Assembly (NCBI GenBank): GCA_022702935.2
Contig: JAKIML020000098.1
Span: 83,234-147,233 of the forward strand
Direction: 5' to 3'
DNA: 64,000 bases
Source: Bacillota bacterium
GTDB taxonomy: Bacteria > Bacillota > Clostridia > DSM-8532
Made by a program: the position numbers and the translations under genes. The notes beneath the pieces are model-generated. The model saw only the letters and a list, made by a program, of their open reading frames with translations. It was not told the DNA's origin and made no database searches. Positions within the stretch are counted from its first letter, which is position 1; each line of letters opens with the position of its first letter. Below, in pieces: positions 50,535 through 61,500 of the stretch.

Positions 50535-52265
50535 TTATATTTGCACACCTTCACTGTGGAGCGCGGCATAAACACCACCTTTGGCCAGAAGCTCCTCATG
50601 GGTGCCCTGCTCCTCAATACCGTTGGCTGTCAGCACCACAATATTGTCGGCATTGCGGATGGTTGAGAGCCTATGGGCAATGACCAGCGTTGTACGGCCC
50701 TTGGCCAGTGCCTTCAAGGATTCCTGCACCAGGCGCTCGCTTTCATTGTCCAGCGCTGAGGTGGCCTCATCCAGTATCAGGATGGGCGGGTTTTTCAGAA
50801 AGGCACGGGCGATGGATATTCTCTGCTTCTGTCCGCCCGACAGCTTGACACCCCGTTCGCCCACAAAGGTATCATAGCCGTTTTCCAGCTTCATGATAAA
50901 GTCATGGGCATTGGCCAGCTTAGCGGCCCTGATAATCTCCTCCCGGGTAGCATCAGGCTTTCCATAGAGGATATTGTCGGCCACCGTTCCCGAAAACAGG
51001 TACACATCCTGCTGCACCATGCCAATGCTCCTTCTTAAGGATTCCAGCGTGATTTTTCGGATATCCTTGCCGTCAATGGTAATGGCCCCTTCATTGACCT
51101 CATAGAACCGGGGGATCAGACTGCAGAAGGTGGTCTTCCCGCCGCCCGAAGGTCCTACCAGGACCACGGTCTGCCCTTTATGGATGGTAAGATTAATATC
51201 CTTCAGGACCTCGTTCTTGTCATTGTAACTGAAAGAAACATTGCGGAACTCAATCTCCCCCTCAACATGGGTGAGGGCCTCTGCGTCCTCACTGTCCACG
51301 ATCTCGGGCGGGGTCTCCAGTATCTCCACAAATCGATCAAAGCCCGTCATACCGCGCTGGAAGCTCTCGGTGAAGTTCACCAGCTTATCAATGGGATTTA
51401 AAAACACATTGATAAACAGGATATAGGCCACCAATTGGGAGGTGCTGATAGCCTCCCTGCTCAGGTAAAGACCGCCCAGCACTAAAACGCTTAAGTAAAG
51501 AATCCCCTGAATAAGCTGATTGCCTGAGAAGAACCTGCCCATGATGAAATAGTTGTTCTCCTTGCTGCGCAGGAACTGTTTGTTCCCGTCCTCAAACTTG
51601 TTCATCTCAATGGTTTCATTGGAGAAGGACTTGACCACCCGGATGCCGGCCAGGCTGTCCTGGGCCTGAGCATTGACAACAGCAATCTTTTCCCTGTTCT
51701 GGGCAAAGACAGCCCGCATTTTCAGATTATAATAGCCGGCAAAGAAGATGATAAAGGCCACCAGGCCCAGCAGAATAAGGGTGAGCTTCACATTCATGGT
51801 CAGCATGATAATGACAGCCCCCACGATTTTTATCAGGGAGATGAAGATATCCTCGGGACCATGATGGGCCAGCTCCGAGATATCAAAAAGGTCATTGGTG
51901 ATTCTGGACATGAGCTTGCCTGTATTGGCATTATCATAGTACGAAAACGAAAGCTTCTGCAGGTGGCTGAAAAGGTCACGACGCATGTCCGCCTCCATAC
52001 GGGCCCCCATAATGTGCCCCCAGGAGGTGATATAGTACTGGCATATGTACCGGATGACATAGAGAGCCAGCAGCAGCGCGCCAGTGGCAAAGACAATGGT
52101 AAGCATGTTGTCTGGGCGCTTGTTATACACCTCATCCATGAGGTACTGGACAAGCTTGGGAAAGAACAGATCAATGCCCGACAGAATCAGGGCACAGAAC
52201 ATATCTAAAAAAAACATACCCAAGTAGGGCCGATAATAGGATATAAACCGTGAAAGCTTCTTCAT
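50535..52265 (-). CDS. ABC exporter, fused permease-ATPase (MsbA/LmrA type)
   Basis: 576 residues. Six transmembrane helices (~1-300, with the intracellular-loop segment FSYYDNANTGKLMSRITNDLFDI) precede a nucleotide-binding domain with Walker A GPSGGGKTT, Q-loop SIGMVQQDVYLF, signature KLSGGQKQRISIARA and Walker B ILILDEATSALD. It works as a homodimer or a heterodimer; no partner gene is adjacent. Probable lipid, peptide or drug exporter; substrate unknown. Confidence 0.9.
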   Translation of the reverse strand: MKKLSRFISYYRPYLGMFFLDMFCALILSGIDLFFPKLVQYLMDEVYNKRPDNMLTIVFATGALLLALYVIRYICQYYITSWGHIMGARMEADMRRDLFSHLQKLSFSYYDNANTGKLMSRITNDLFDISELAHHGPEDIFISLIKIVGAVIIMLTMNVKLTLILLGLVAFIIFFAGYYNLKMRAVFAQNREKIAVVNAQAQDSLAGIRVVKSFSNETIEMNKFEDGNKQFLRSKENNYFIMGRFFSGNQLIQGILYLSVLVLGGLYLSREAISTSQLVAYILFINVFLNPIDKLVNFTESFQRGMTGFDRFVEILETPPEIVDSEDAEALTHVEGEIEFRNVSFSYNDKNEVLKDINLTIHKGQTVVLVGPSGGGKTTFCSLIPRFYEVNEGAITIDGKDIRKITLESLRRSIGMVQQDVYLFSGTVADNILYGKPDATREEIIRAAKLANAHDFIMKLENGYDTFVGERGVKLSGGQKQRISIARAFLKNPPILILDEATSALDNESERLVQESLKALAKGRTTLVIAHRLSTIRNADNIVVLTANGIEEQGTHEELLAKGGVYAALHSEGVQI

Positions 52266-52392
52266 GATACCACTCTGCCTTATAAATTATTTAAATATTC
52301 TACACCTCCATATCCGGTTTTTCAATTGTGTGAAATTAAGATATTTCCCGCCTTTCCTTTCATAATTACCGGGAAATCACATATAAAATTTG

Positions 52393-52410
52393 GGGTGTCC
52401 ATGGACACCC
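52393..52410 (+). repeat. 18-bp palindrome in the leader of the SLH gene
   Basis: GGGTGTCCATGGACACCC is a perfect palindrome about 30 bp upstream of the SLH start. It could be a transcript-stabilising 5' hairpin or an operator. Confidence 0.55.
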
Positions 52411-52439
52411 ATGAATTTTAGGATTACGGAGGTATAATT

Positions 52440-55400
52440 GTGAAAGGAAAGACGAAGAAGCTATTCAGTGTTCTTCTGGTCATGGCCTTGGTCATCACCC
52501 AGTTGGGCGGTGTGACCCAAGCCCTGGCTCAACAGACCAACTTCCCTGATATTCAGGGACATTATGCCGAGTCCATCCTTTTGGAATGGATTGAAAACGG
52601 CTTCATCTCCGGTGTCAACGGTTACTTTTTGCCCGACACCAAGATTACGCGCTCTCAATTTGTAGCCCTTCTCAACAGAGCTTTCAGGCCCGAGCCGGCC
52701 GAAAGCGCAGCAACCGTCCAATTCTCGGATGTAAAGGCTGAAAGCTGGTACTATAAGGACGTCATCCTGGCCGCGTCCTTAGGCTATATCAACGGATACA
52801 GTGACGGCCGCTTCGGTCCAGATGATCCTGTCAGCCGCCAGGATGCCGCAACAATTATCAGCCGCTTTTTAAACCTCCATAAGATCATCCCTCCGGGCGT
52901 TTTCGACGCTTACATAGACCAACAGGATATTGCTGGCTATGCAAAAGACAGCATGGCCGCGCTTGTGGAACTGGGCCTCATGAAAGGAAACGGCATGAAC
53001 AGTCTGGAACCTAAGCGCGCCATTACACGGGCCGAATCGGTCATTCTGCTGGATCGGGCCTATAAGCTGGTTCACGGCTTAAGCGGCATCATGGGTCGTA
53101 TTTACACCAATAAGCTCCCCACTGCCAATGCCGTTGTAACCATTACCCAAAAGGATGACCATAAACCCGTTGTCACGCTGAATACCGATGCGCAAGGGTT
53201 CTATGCCGCAAAGCTTGAGCCCGGTATCTATGAAATAACCAGCGCCCTGGATGATAAAATTGCCTACACCACCCAGATCAAGGTTCGCGACCAGTTTATG
53301 ACCTATGTGAAGCTGGGCCTGGAGGCGGGCCAGAAGGTCAAAGGGACACTTTTGGACATCAATGGCAAAAGGCTTCCCTTAACCAACCTGTACTTTAAAT
53401 CCCATCAGGTCTTCACAACCCAAACCGGTCCCGAGGGTGAGATTTCCCTCGTCCTGCCCGTGAATCAGGAGTTTGAGATATTCTACGAGAAGGACGGCAA
53501 GCTTGTCAGCCTGGGTAAGATCAAGACCGAACCCGGAAAGGACATCCTGCTTCTGGGGGATTTGAAAACCAGCCTGGGAACCCCCATTGCATCAGCCAGT
53601 TCTTCCTCCCCCTCCACGCCGTCCCTTCCCCCTTCAAGGGATACCACACCGCCCGTTATCACCATCACCCATGAAGCCTATGACGTGGCCCAGAACCTCA
53701 TTATCACCACCGCCGATGCGCTGACCCTGACGGGAACAGTGACCGATGAGTCACCCATTACCCGGGCCGCCTTTCTTATCACCCCTTACGGCAAGGACCC
53801 CATTTCCGGAACCATCACCGGCGCCCCCTCCTGGAGCGCTGACTTACCCCTGTCCATAGGCACACAGACCGTGGCACTGGAATTCACAGACAGTGCCGGA
53901 AACACGGCCAAAAAGGAGATCCTCATCAACCGCCTCAGCGTCACCCTCCAATTTGCGCAAAATGTGGTTGTTCCCGACGATGAGGATATGGACACCCTGT
54001 TTTACGATATTGTGGCCACCTGGACCGATAACAATGGAACCCCTGAGATAGCAGAGGATGACAGGACAGTGGTTCTCATCCGTGAAACCTCGTCCCTGGT
54101 CACTCAGCTTAAGTCGGGCGCTCTGACCACGGGTTCCATCTACTTAATTCCCCAATCCTCTCTCTTCCTGACCGGCTTTACAGGCAAAATCGCCGGCCAC
54201 GGCGAACCTGGCTCCAATCCCGAGTATCCCCTGGCCAGCTATCCGGCCGAGGAATATGAAGAGGTCTACTTTACCACACCCCCGCTGCAGGAGCTCTTCA
54301 TCGGGGACGTGAGCCTTGATTTCAGCCAGGGCTTTGATGAGGATGACCCCATTGCCTTTGCCTATATGCCCAATGGCGCAACACTTCAAATCAATAATGA
54401 GGAAGCCCAGCTTCAGCCCATGCGCGCACGGATGCTGACTGCAGCCGCCAATCGTTATCCCTCTCCCGGCTGGCAGCCCCAGGAGCTCTTCAAGGCGTTA
54501 ATTCCAAAGCTTAACCTGACGGGCAGAGATGGAAGCGGCAACAGAGCGAGCATTCTTCTGACCTTCGATGATGTGGTCATTTACGATAAGGACGGCAATA
54601 AGGATACCGATAACGATACTATCACCCTGTCGGGAAAGAACGGCATTGAGGATCTGTCCTTTGTGGGCGGACTGGAATGGCATCCCAATTTTGCCCCCTG
54701 GGACTTTGATATCCTGCCCCAGCAGATTCTTGCCAAGATTTCCTACACCAAGGTCAATGAGCTCTCCATCAATTACAAGGCCGAGCTTGACACCGAGGAT
54801 TTGGTGAAGTACTTTAACCAGGGCTTCGAGAACAACACGTCCATCATGGGCATCGACATAGAGGGCGTTGAGTTCAAGGACAAGATTGTGCTGGCCACCT
54901 TTGGTCTAAGGCTGGCCATGCCCCCTGTGACAGGAAGCATAAAGAGCGTCTCGGATCAATCCAAGCTGGTACCCTTCAACCCCATCCTGGTATTCATGCT
55001 GGTTCTTGATCTGGACGGCAGCGTATCGGGTGAGATTGGACTCACCTTCTCCAACAACTCTTATAATGAACAAGGCTTCAATATCCAGAAGAAGAATTTT
55101 ACCGGCGCCTATGGCTCCCTCCAGTCCAACCTGGGCCAGAGACATTATGACCTTCCCTTTGACAGAAGCCTTGAAATCTATGATCTCTGCGCCAAATCCA
55201 AATCCGACAGAAATACAAAGCCCTCCATGGCATTGACCCTTGAAGGCGAGGCCCAGGCCCATCTGGAGTTGGGCGGCGGTGCGGCTGCAGGGGTAATGTT
55301 TGCAGGCATCATGCCGGGCCTCATCAGCGGTGTGGTCTTTGCCAGGGCTGAAGCCACCCTTTCGGGAGAGGCCACCCTGGACGCAGGAGGATTAAGCGTG

Positions 55401-57230
55401 GACGGCAGCGGTTCAGTGGGACTCAGCGTTGGCCTGAAGGTGGCCGCCGACTTAAGGCTCATTGCCAAGACCTTCTTAGGAAACGCAGGTATTGAGCTTC
55501 ATAAGAAATGGGAGCATCTATTCTTTGAGACCGGCATCACCACCAATAAGATCTCGGGCACCGTCTATGCCTCCGACACCGACAGTAATAATTCCAACAA
55601 TCCGGTGCTGCCGGGCACCACCGTCACCCTGACCAAGAAGTATGTATCCAATCCTCAAACCCGAACCACTACCACGGGCCCTGACGGAAAATTCGTCTTT
55701 AATAGTGTCTTAAGCGGCTTCTATACCCTGAGCTTTTCCAAGGATGGCTATGCGGGTTACTCGGTGGAGGTCTCGGTCACCTCGGGCGATGAAACCGTGG
55801 ACGCCTTCCTGGACACCCCCGCCCACAACACCCTCAAAGGCAAGATCACCATTGCAGACACCGATACCGATATGACCAACAATCAGCCTTTAGCAGGCGC
55901 CTCTGTTACCGTCAAAAAGCTCACTGGATCTCAGATTCTCATTAAAACAGCCCTGTCGCAGGCTCAGGGAGACTATGAGATCGACGGGCTCCCCGCCGGC
56001 CTTTACGAAGTCATGGTCTCCAAGGGTGGCTATATCACCACCAGGCAGGTTATCATCATTCGTGAGAACCAGACCACCTACTATAACGCCACCATTGAAT
56101 CCATCCCTGACCAATTCGAGGGCGAGGGCATTGCCTCGGGCATTATCTATGACGCCTTTACAGGCTATGGGGTTCCCGGTCTGACCCTGAAAATTCGTAA
56201 GGGTATGGGTAATACTGATGATGGCGAAATTGTGAAAACCCTGACCACAGGAAGCGGAGGAAGCTATACCACCGGGTATCTGCCTGCCGGGCACTACTGT
56301 GTGGAGATCCTTGACGAAAGGGAGCTCCCCAACGAAGCCCTGCGTTATCTGAGCAGCGCCTTCAATATCAAGGTTCTTGGCAATACCACCATTGTCGCTC
56401 AGAACGGTGCAGTCACCACGGCCATGGGCCAGGAACAGGTGCGTATTGTTCTGCGCTGGGGCTTAAATCCACAGGATTTGGATTCCCATCTGGTGGGACC
56501 CACCTCCGATGAAGGCAGATTCCATATCTACTACAGTCAACAGACCTATGAAGAGGATGGAATTAAGATGGCTGATTTGGATTTGGATGACACCGACAGC
56601 TATGGTCCTGAGACCACCACCATCTACTATCCGGTTCCCGGAGTTTACCGTTACTATATCCATGACTTTACCAACAGGAACAGCTCCAGCAGCAGTAGTA
56701 TGGCCCAGTCAGGCGCTACCGTGGAGGTTTATCTGGGAAGCAACAATGTCCCCGTTTATACCTTCTATGTTCCCAATGAACCCGGAACCGTTTGGGCGGT
56801 CTTTGAATATGACAGCACCACCAAGCAAATCACCCCCATTAACACCATGTACTTTGAGCCCGATCCACGGGTTGTGGGTATGCGCGCCATGAGGGTGGAT
56901 CCTGTTCTGGAGGACATCCGCCTGATCACCGAGTCAGCTAACGAACCCAAGGAAGCTGATTCAATCCAGGTTCTCCCTGAAGCAGGAGATTCATATGAAA
57001 TTCCGGAAGCGGAACAGGCAGACCCCACCAAGGTCGCCCTTCCCGAGGAGAACGGCAACAATAGCCCGGAGCAAGCGGGGATTGTGCCTGAGACCAAACC
57101 CTATCCGCCTTCGGATGAGGAGCCTGAGAGCGTACCCTACCCTCCTTCGGATGAGGATCCTGAGGATGCACCCTACCCTCCCTCCGATGAAGAACCAGAA
57201 ATTGAGCCCTTAAGCCCCCTCAATCCATAG
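52440..57230 (+). CDS. Large SLH-domain surface protein with carbohydrate-/Ig-like modules
   Basis: 1596 residues, secreted. Signal peptide ~1-31 (LFSVLLVMALVITQLGGVTQALA). Three SLH domains (~34-80, 93-140, 155-210) bind secondary cell-wall polymer. A CarboxypepD_reg-like beta module (~215-300) and a second similar one (~300-380) follow, then a Ser/Pro linker (SSSSPSTPSLPPSRDTTPP) and an Ig-like unit with TLTGTVTDESPITRAAFLI. A long central region has no recognised fold. Three Cna-B/carboxypeptidase-regulatory repeats come next (ISGTVYASDTDSNN, LKGKITIADTDTDM, ASGIIYDAFTG), then a DUF2135-like domain (LRWGLNPQDLDSHLVGP) and an acidic tail of repeated PYPPSDE. Starts at GTG with GGAGG 7 nt upstream. 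A role as a surface adhesin or polysaccharide scaffold is inferred. Confidence 0.85.
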   Translation: MKGKTKKLFSVLLVMALVITQLGGVTQALAQQTNFPDIQGHYAESILLEWIENGFISGVNGYFLPDTKITRSQFVALLNRAFRPEPAESAATVQFSDVKAESWYYKDVILAASLGYINGYSDGRFGPDDPVSRQDAATIISRFLNLHKIIPPGVFDAYIDQQDIAGYAKDSMAALVELGLMKGNGMNSLEPKRAITRAESVILLDRAYKLVHGLSGIMGRIYTNKLPTANAVVTITQKDDHKPVVTLNTDAQGFYAAKLEPGIYEITSALDDKIAYTTQIKVRDQFMTYVKLGLEAGQKVKGTLLDINGKRLPLTNLYFKSHQVFTTQTGPEGEISLVLPVNQEFEIFYEKDGKLVSLGKIKTEPGKDILLLGDLKTSLGTPIASASSSSPSTPSLPPSRDTTPPVITITHEAYDVAQNLIITTADALTLTGTVTDESPITRAAFLITPYGKDPISGTITGAPSWSADLPLSIGTQTVALEFTDSAGNTAKKEILINRLSVTLQFAQNVVVPDDEDMDTLFYDIVATWTDNNGTPEIAEDDRTVVLIRETSSLVTQLKSGALTTGSIYLIPQSSLFLTGFTGKIAGHGEPGSNPEYPLASYPAEEYEEVYFTTPPLQELFIGDVSLDFSQGFDEDDPIAFAYMPNGATLQINNEEAQLQPMRARMLTAAANRYPSPGWQPQELFKALIPKLNLTGRDGSGNRASILLTFDDVVIYDKDGNKDTDNDTITLSGKNGIEDLSFVGGLEWHPNFAPWDFDILPQQILAKISYTKVNELSINYKAELDTEDLVKYFNQGFENNTSIMGIDIEGVEFKDKIVLATFGLRLAMPPVTGSIKSVSDQSKLVPFNPILVFMLVLDLDGSVSGEIGLTFSNNSYNEQGFNIQKKNFTGAYGSLQSNLGQRHYDLPFDRSLEIYDLCAKSKSDRNTKPSMALTLEGEAQAHLELGGGAAAGVMFAGIMPGLISGVVFARAEATLSGEATLDAGGLSVDGSGSVGLSVGLKVAADLRLIAKTFLGNAGIELHKKWEHLFFETGITTNKISGTVYASDTDSNNSNNPVLPGTTVTLTKKYVSNPQTRTTTTGPDGKFVFNSVLSGFYTLSFSKDGYAGYSVEVSVTSGDETVDAFLDTPAHNTLKGKITIADTDTDMTNNQPLAGASVTVKKLTGSQILIKTALSQAQGDYEIDGLPAGLYEVMVSKGGYITTRQVIIIRENQTTYYNATIESIPDQFEGEGIASGIIYDAFTGYGVPGLTLKIRKGMGNTDDGEIVKTLTTGSGGSYTTGYLPAGHYCVEILDERELPNEALRYLSSAFNIKVLGNTTIVAQNGAVTTAMGQEQVRIVLRWGLNPQDLDSHLVGPTSDEGRFHIYYSQQTYEEDGIKMADLDLDDTDSYGPETTTIYYPVPGVYRYYIHDFTNRNSSSSSSMAQSGATVEVYLGSNNVPVYTFYVPNEPGTVWAVFEYDSTTKQITPINTMYFEPDPRVVGMRAMRVDPVLEDIRLITESANEPKEADSIQVLPEAGDSYEIPEAEQADPTKVALPEENGNNSPEQAGIVPETKPYPPSDEEPESVPYPPSDEDPEDAPYPPSDEEPEIEPLSPLNP

Positions 57231-57247
57231 CATAAAGCAAAGAGTGG

Positions 57248-57285
57248 CCCGACGGTTTGGGTTTGCCCCCGGCCGTCGGGTTTTT
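57248..57285 (+). terminator. Terminator after the SLH gene
   Basis: CCCGACGG (57248-57255) pairs with CCGTCGGG (57273-57280), then TTTTT. Confidence 0.85.
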
Positions 57286-57395
57286 CCGCTGTTATGACAA
57301 TAAAAGCCGCAGTTATGACAAGTTACTTCCATTATTTTCTATTTTAAGATAAGCTGGGAATAAAATGGTTCACAAATTAAAGGACGGGATGCACT

Positions 57396-58313
57396 ATGCA
57401 GGAAAGATTTGCACTTGGCAAGAAACTGCTTCTGGGCACATTGCTCTGTTTTTTCGGTTCGCTTTTGGTCTTTATTCTCAATGGCGCAACCCTCAAAAAC
57501 TCATTCCTGGCGGGTATTGCCCTTGGATTGATTGTTCTGAGCATGGTTACAAGTCTTATCCTGGTTCTCCGTCTGATCAAAACTGCCGCTTCGGAGGAAG
57601 AAGCGCTGATTCACCGCCATTTGGACAGCATTCGGGCAAAACTGGGACCAGGAGTATATTACACCCCGCATCCCTCCTTTGAGACCGAGCAAGTTCTCAT
57701 TAATCCGGCCACCGAGTGGAACCATGCCAATGCCATTGAAACGGCCCATGGCTTTGAAGGGAATTTCGGCGGCATGCCCTTTAAGGCCTATGAATTACGC
57801 ACCGTTTATTATCGTGGCGGTAAGAAGCATCATGCTTCCTGCAAGTTTCGCGGTTACATTATCATGGCCCAAAAGCCCCTGACCTGCCGAAAGGAAATCT
57901 CCATACGCACCAAAAGCTATTTCCACCCGTTGTATATGAATGAAAACGAGCCTTATTCCATCAAAAACCCATACAATGCATTTATAAAAACCTTCTATCC
58001 ATTTATTACACAAAACAATACCTTTGATGCCGCCTTTAACTGTCTCCTTGCCCATGAAGCCGATGTCCAGTATCTGCTAAGGCATGAGGCGCTTTGTCGG
58101 GTTCTGGTTGAAGCCACCGGCAAGACCGCTCGTGATTTCTCGGTATTTATCTCCCCCCAGGGGTATATTGCCCTTTCGGTACGGGAGCTTTCCTTTTCAC
58201 GCCTGGATCCTGTCAGAGACCCCATGAGCTTCGAGGAGCATTTTGAAAGGACCCTGGGGGAACTCAGCTTTTTTATGAATCTGCTCCACGACCTCTATAC
58301 CCAGCTTGATTAA
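57396..58313 (+). CDS. DUF3137-like membrane protein
   Basis: 305 residues. Two N-terminal transmembrane helices (LLLGTLLCFFGSLLVFIL, FLAGIALGLIVLSMVTSLILV) are followed by a ~230-residue cytoplasmic domain. That domain resembles DUF3137: FEGNFGGMPFKAYELRTVYY and FRGYIIMAQ, plus a YFHPLYMNENEPYSIKNPYNA segment. No function is known for the family. It stands alone between two terminators. Confidence 0.65.
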   Translation: MQERFALGKKLLLGTLLCFFGSLLVFILNGATLKNSFLAGIALGLIVLSMVTSLILVLRLIKTAASEEEALIHRHLDSIRAKLGPGVYYTPHPSFETEQVLINPATEWNHANAIETAHGFEGNFGGMPFKAYELRTVYYRGGKKHHASCKFRGYIIMAQKPLTCRKEISIRTKSYFHPLYMNENEPYSIKNPYNAFIKTFYPFITQNNTFDAAFNCLLAHEADVQYLLRHEALCRVLVEATGKTARDFSVFISPQGYIALSVRELSFSRLDPVRDPMSFEEHFERTLGELSFFMNLLHDLYTQLD

Positions 58314-58337
58314 AGCCATGTATGAAAGCTTAATCCT

Positions 58338-58362
58338 GCCGTAAATTCTTATTACGGCTTTT
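58338..58362 (+). terminator. Terminator after the DUF3137-like gene
   Basis: GCCGTAA (58338-58344) pairs with TTACGGC (58352-58358), then TTTT. Confidence 0.75.
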
Positions 58363-58519
58363 AAGATACCGCCTTCTTCTCCCATTGATGCCGTTAAGTC
58401 CATGGATTAATTAAAAGATGCGCCCACTGCCTGTAATGAAATGGACAAAATCAAGGCATAATAGGTTCCAAATCATGAAATTTTTAATCAATGAACCACG
58501 TTAAAAGGAGAAGAATATC

Positions 58520-61500
58520 ATGGCAAAACTTGAAACAATGGACGGCAACCAGGCCGCCGCTTATGTCTCCTATGCCTTTACCGATGTGGCCACCATCTAT
58601 CCCATCACTCCCTCGTCCCCCATGGCTGAGCTGGTGGATGAATGGGCCTCCCATGGGAAGAAGAATATTTTCGGGCAGGAGGTCAAGGTGGTGGAAATGC
58701 AATCGGAAGCCGGGGCCGCCGGCGCCATGCACGGCTCTCTGCAGGCCGGCGCTTTGACAACCACCTATACGGCCTCCCAGGGCCTCCTTCTTATGATTCC
58801 CAACCTATACAAAATGGCCGGTGAGCTGCTGCCCGGCGTATTGCATGTGTCGGCCCGCGCCCTTGCGACCCACGCCCTCTCCATCTTCGGCGATCATCAG
58901 GACGTGATGGCCTGCCGCCAGACGGGTGCCGTACTTTTGGCCTCATCCAATGTTCAGGAGTGCATGGATCTTGGCTGTGTGGCTCATTTGTCGGCCCTGT
59001 CGGCGCGTCTCCCCTTTATTCATTTCTTTGACGGTTTCAGAACCTCCCATGAAGTTCAGAAAATCGAAGCCCTGGACTATGAGGACATGGCCAGGCTTCT
59101 GGATTATAACGCTCTGCAGGAATTCCGGGACAGGGCCTTAAGCCCCGAGCATCCCGTGGTGCGCGGAACGGCGCAGAACCCCGATATCTACTTCCAGGGG
59201 CGCGAGGTACAGAATAAGGTCTATGAAAAGGTCCCCGAAATTGTGGTGGGCTATATGGAAAAGCTCAAACAGCTCACGGGCCGCGAGTATCGTCCCTTTA
59301 ATTATTACGGAGCCCCCGATGCGGAAAACATCATTATCGCCATGGGCTCTGTCTGCGACACCATTGACGAAACCATTGACTATCTCTTGAGCAAGGGGGA
59401 AAAGGTGGGCGCCGTGCGCGTTCATCTGTATCGGCCCTTCTCGGCCAAGCATTTCTTTGAGGTCATCCCCAAGACCGTCAAGAAAATTGCAGTTCTGGAC
59501 AGGACCAAGGAGCCGGGCGCTCCGGGCGAGCCCCTCTATCTGGATGTGGCTAAGCTCTATCAGGAAAAGGGCGAAGGCCCCATCATTGTGGGCGGCCGCT
59601 ATGGACTGGGCTCCAAGGATACCCGTCCGTCCCAGATTATTGCAGTATTCAATAATCTTAAGCAGGAATCGCCAAAGGATCATTTCACCATCGGCATTGT
59701 GGATGACGTGACCCATTGCTCCCTGGAGGAGGTCGAGGCTGTAGAAACCACTCCCGAGGGAACCATAAGCTGCAAGTTTTGGGGTCTGGGCTCCGATGGT
59801 ACCGTAGGCGCCAATAAATCGGCCATCAAAATTATAGGCAATAATACCAATCTCTACGTTCAGGGCTATTTCTCCTACGACAGCAAAAAATCGGGAGGCT
59901 CCACTGTATCCCATCTCAGGTTCGGGCCCAAGCCCTTACGCTGCCCCTATCTGGTTTACCACGCCGACTATATTGCCTGCCACAACACATCCTTCATCTA
60001 TAACATCGATGTGCTCAAGGGAATCAAGGAAAAGGGCATCTTTGTTCTCAACTGCCCCTGGTCGGAGGAGGAATTGGAGCAGCATCTTCCCCCATCCTTA
60101 AAGCGGACCATCGCCCAAAAGCAAATCCGATTCTATATCATTGACGCCATTCGTATTGCCGGAGAAATTGGTCTGGGCAACCGTATCAATATGGTCATGC
60201 AGGCCGCCTTCTTCAAGCTGGCCAATATCATTCCGGTAGAGGATGCGGTAAAGTATCTTAAGGAATCCATCGACAAGATGTATGGCAAAAAGGGGCAAAA
60301 GGTTCTGGACATGAACCATGCCGCCGTGGATCAGGGCATCCAGGCTTTGGTTCAGGTGAAGGTGCCCGATGCATGGAAGGATATCCAAATCCATGAGGAT
60401 GTTAACCATGATGAGCCCGAGTTCATCCGAAAGATTGCCCGGCCCATTGCCCGCCATGAAGGTGACGAGCTTCCTGTCAGCGCCTTTCTCAATATGGAGG
60501 ACGGCTCCTATCCCATGGGCACAACAGCTTACGAGAAACGCGGTATTGCCGTTTTCCTGCCCGAATGGCAGATTGATAAATGCATTCAATGCGGACAATG
60601 CTCCTTCGTCTGTCCTCATGCGACCATCCGCGCCTTCCTGCTCACCGAGGAGGAACGCCAAAGAGCTCCCGAGTCCTTTGAGACCAAGAAGCCTGTGGGC
60701 AAAGGCCTAGAAACTTACCACTGGCGCATTCAGATTTCACCCCTTGACTGTACCGGCTGCGGCAACTGTGCCGATGTGTGCCCCGCTAAGGGCAAGGCCT
60801 TAATTATGAAACCCGCAGAGGAGCAGACAGAAATGCAGGCCAAAAACTGGGAGTTTGCCATGACAGTGACCGAAAAGCCCCATTTGATGGAGGCCAACAC
60901 CATCAAGGGCAGTCAGCTCCAACGCCCCTTATTGGAGTTCAACGGCGCATGCCCGGGCTGCGGCGAGACCCCCTATATCCGGCTTTTGACCCAATTATTT
61001 GGCGAGCGCATGATGATTGCCAATGCCACCGGCTGCTCCTCCATCTGGGGGGCCAGTGCCCCTTCCATCGCCTATACCACCAATACCAGCGGGCGGGGGC
61101 CGTCCTGGGCCAACTCACTGTTTGAAGACAATGCCGAGTTCGGCTATGGCATGTATCTGGGTGTCAAACAGATCCGTGAAAAGCTGGCCCTTTTGATGAA
61201 GCAGGCCCTGGAGACCGAGCTGGCCGCAGAAATCAAAGAGGCCTTCGCCCACTGGCTGGAGAACATGGACGACGGAAAGGCCTCAAGGGCTGCCTCTGAA
61301 AAAGTGATGGAGGCTCTGAAGAAAGCCGATACTCAGAATAATCCCATTCTGAAAAAAATCATGGACAAGAAGGACTACCTTGTGAAGCGTTCCTTCTGGC
61401 TCATCGGCGGCGACGGCTGGGCCTATGACATCGGATACGGCGGGCTGGATCATGTCCTCTCCACCGGGGATGATGTCAATATCTTCGTTATGGATACCGA

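Noticed and set aside
53590..53650. Tandem Ser/Pro codons as a mobile-element or CRISPR-like repeat
   Set aside because: They encode a flexible linker within the SLH protein; there are no regular spacers and no direct repeats.
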